This document shows, piece by piece, positions 6,190-6,531 of a DNA stretch of 6,531 bases. Numbering within the stretch: position 1 is the first letter of the stretch; every line of letters begins with the position of its first letter. The notes under the pieces were generated by a model. The model did no database searches. It was not told the DNA's origin and saw only the letters and a program-made list of their open reading frames with translations. A program made the position numbers and the translations under genes. Source of the DNA: Bacteroidota bacterium (GTDB lineage Bacteria > Bacteroidota > Bacteroidia > M30B66); NCBI GenBank assembly GCA_020438185.1, contig JAGQVC010000103.1, positions 1-6,531 on the forward strand, read 5' to 3'.

Positions 6190-6531
6190 TCATTCAACCT
6201 TATCTTCCTTATAAAAGTACACATTATCATGCTTCAATTTAGACCAACCTGATTCTGAAAGAGGAATGAGTGATGAATTTGACTCTTTCCCGGCTGAATT
6301 TACAAAAGCTTTAAAGTTATGACGTGAAAATAATTGCATAATTTCCATTCCCCCACCCCCTGAATTAACTCTCCCGTTGGATACTTCCACAACCCAGCAA
6401 GTATTCTTCTCATTTTGTAACAAAAGATGATCCGCGCCTTTAAGAACTTCTATTTCAAAGCCTTCAACATCAATTTTAACCAAATTTGGTATCATTCTTC
6501 TTTCCGAGGCTTCAACGTTGCATGTTGAAAC
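6190..6531 (-). CDS. FkbM family methyltransferase, C-terminal part (5' end beyond window)
   Basis: The reading frame is open from the right window edge to the stop at 6190, giving the last 113 residues of a longer protein. An internal Met at 6495 is not taken as the start, because the frame continues upstream of it and the family motif follows within a few residues. NLVKIDVEGFEIEVLKGA (fragment residues 16-33) is the hallmark of FkbM-type SAM-dependent O-methyltransferases; WVVEV (46-50) fits the next core strand. Members often methylate sugars or other glycan substituents in surface-polysaccharide clusters, which agrees with the glycosyltransferase nearby, but the substrate is unknown. A Gly run (58-61) is coded by a C5-A-C5 tract (plus strand 6350-6360). 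The last ~45 residues are duplicated at 4092-4225. The 517-aa surface gene follows in the same direction after 168 bp. Confidence 0.88.
   Translation of the reverse strand, partial: VSTCNVEASERRMIPNLVKIDVEGFEIEVLKGADHLLLQNEKNTCWVVEVSNGRVNSGGGGMEIMQLFSRHNFKAFVNSAGKESNSSLIPLSESGWSKLKHDNVYFYKEDKVE
6261..6307 (-). repeat. 47-bp exact direct repeat, copy 2 (in the FkbM gene)
   Basis: This stretch is identical to 4151-4197 in sequence and orientation, and lies in the 3' coding part of the FkbM gene. It is the longest perfect match I could find between the two halves of the window. Confidence 0.95.

Noticed and set aside
1..6531. CRISPR arrays, transposase genes, insertion-sequence ends or toxin-antitoxin pairs
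   Set aside because: I saw no regularly spaced short repeats, transposase-like reading frames or terminal inverted repeats on either strand. The duplication is explained without a mobile element.

Overview
The window looks like a piece of a Bacteroidota chromosome, probably a Flavobacteriales-type lineage. The evidence is two secreted proteins with type IX secretion (T9SS) sorting domains, one of type A and one of type B/CHU_C. Promoter elements fit the Bacteroidota TTTG / TAnnTTTG pattern, there are no clear Shine-Dalgarno sequences, the base composition is AT-rich, and both predicted mature secreted proteins would begin with Gln. Genus and species cannot be named from this.

Layout from left to right. 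A tRNA-like 5' half on the minus strand is cut by the left edge (1-26), with a well-spaced promoter (49-79) and an adjacent T17/A17 tract (92-108). Diverging from it is a complete GT4-type glycosyltransferase (175-1512, +, GTG start). It converges on a 782-aa surface protein (1551-3899, -) across a shared bidirectional terminator (1497-1532). Positions 3900-4467 hold no intact gene. They contain the minus-strand 3' tail of an FkbM methyltransferase (4092-4225), followed by the plus-strand 3' tail of the glycosyltransferase (about 4298-4373). Next come a second, 517-aa surface protein (4468-6021, -) and the 3' part of an apparently intact FkbM methyltransferase gene (6190-6531, -) that runs off the right edge.

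The two halves of the window share the same order: glycosyltransferase tail, surface protein, FkbM tail. The simplest reading is a tandem duplication of a segment from inside the glycosyltransferase 3' end to inside the FkbM 3' end. This left one whole copy of each enzyme at the outside and one truncated tail of each at the central junction. The two surface proteins align without gaps for about the first 275 residues (DNRLRE/CBM96-like domain plus an Ig-like domain; 115 of 185 residues identical over positions 21-205 by hand count). They share a second Ig-like domain, then diverge completely. One carries two copies of an uncharacterised ~150-residue module and a type A sorting domain; the other carries a PKD/Ig-like stretch and a type B sorting domain.

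The glycosyltransferase and FkbM methyltransferase suggest a surface-polysaccharide locus. The two secreted proteins are probably displayed on the same cell surface. A functional link between polysaccharide and surface proteins (for example, anchoring of type A cargo to A-LPS) is inference.
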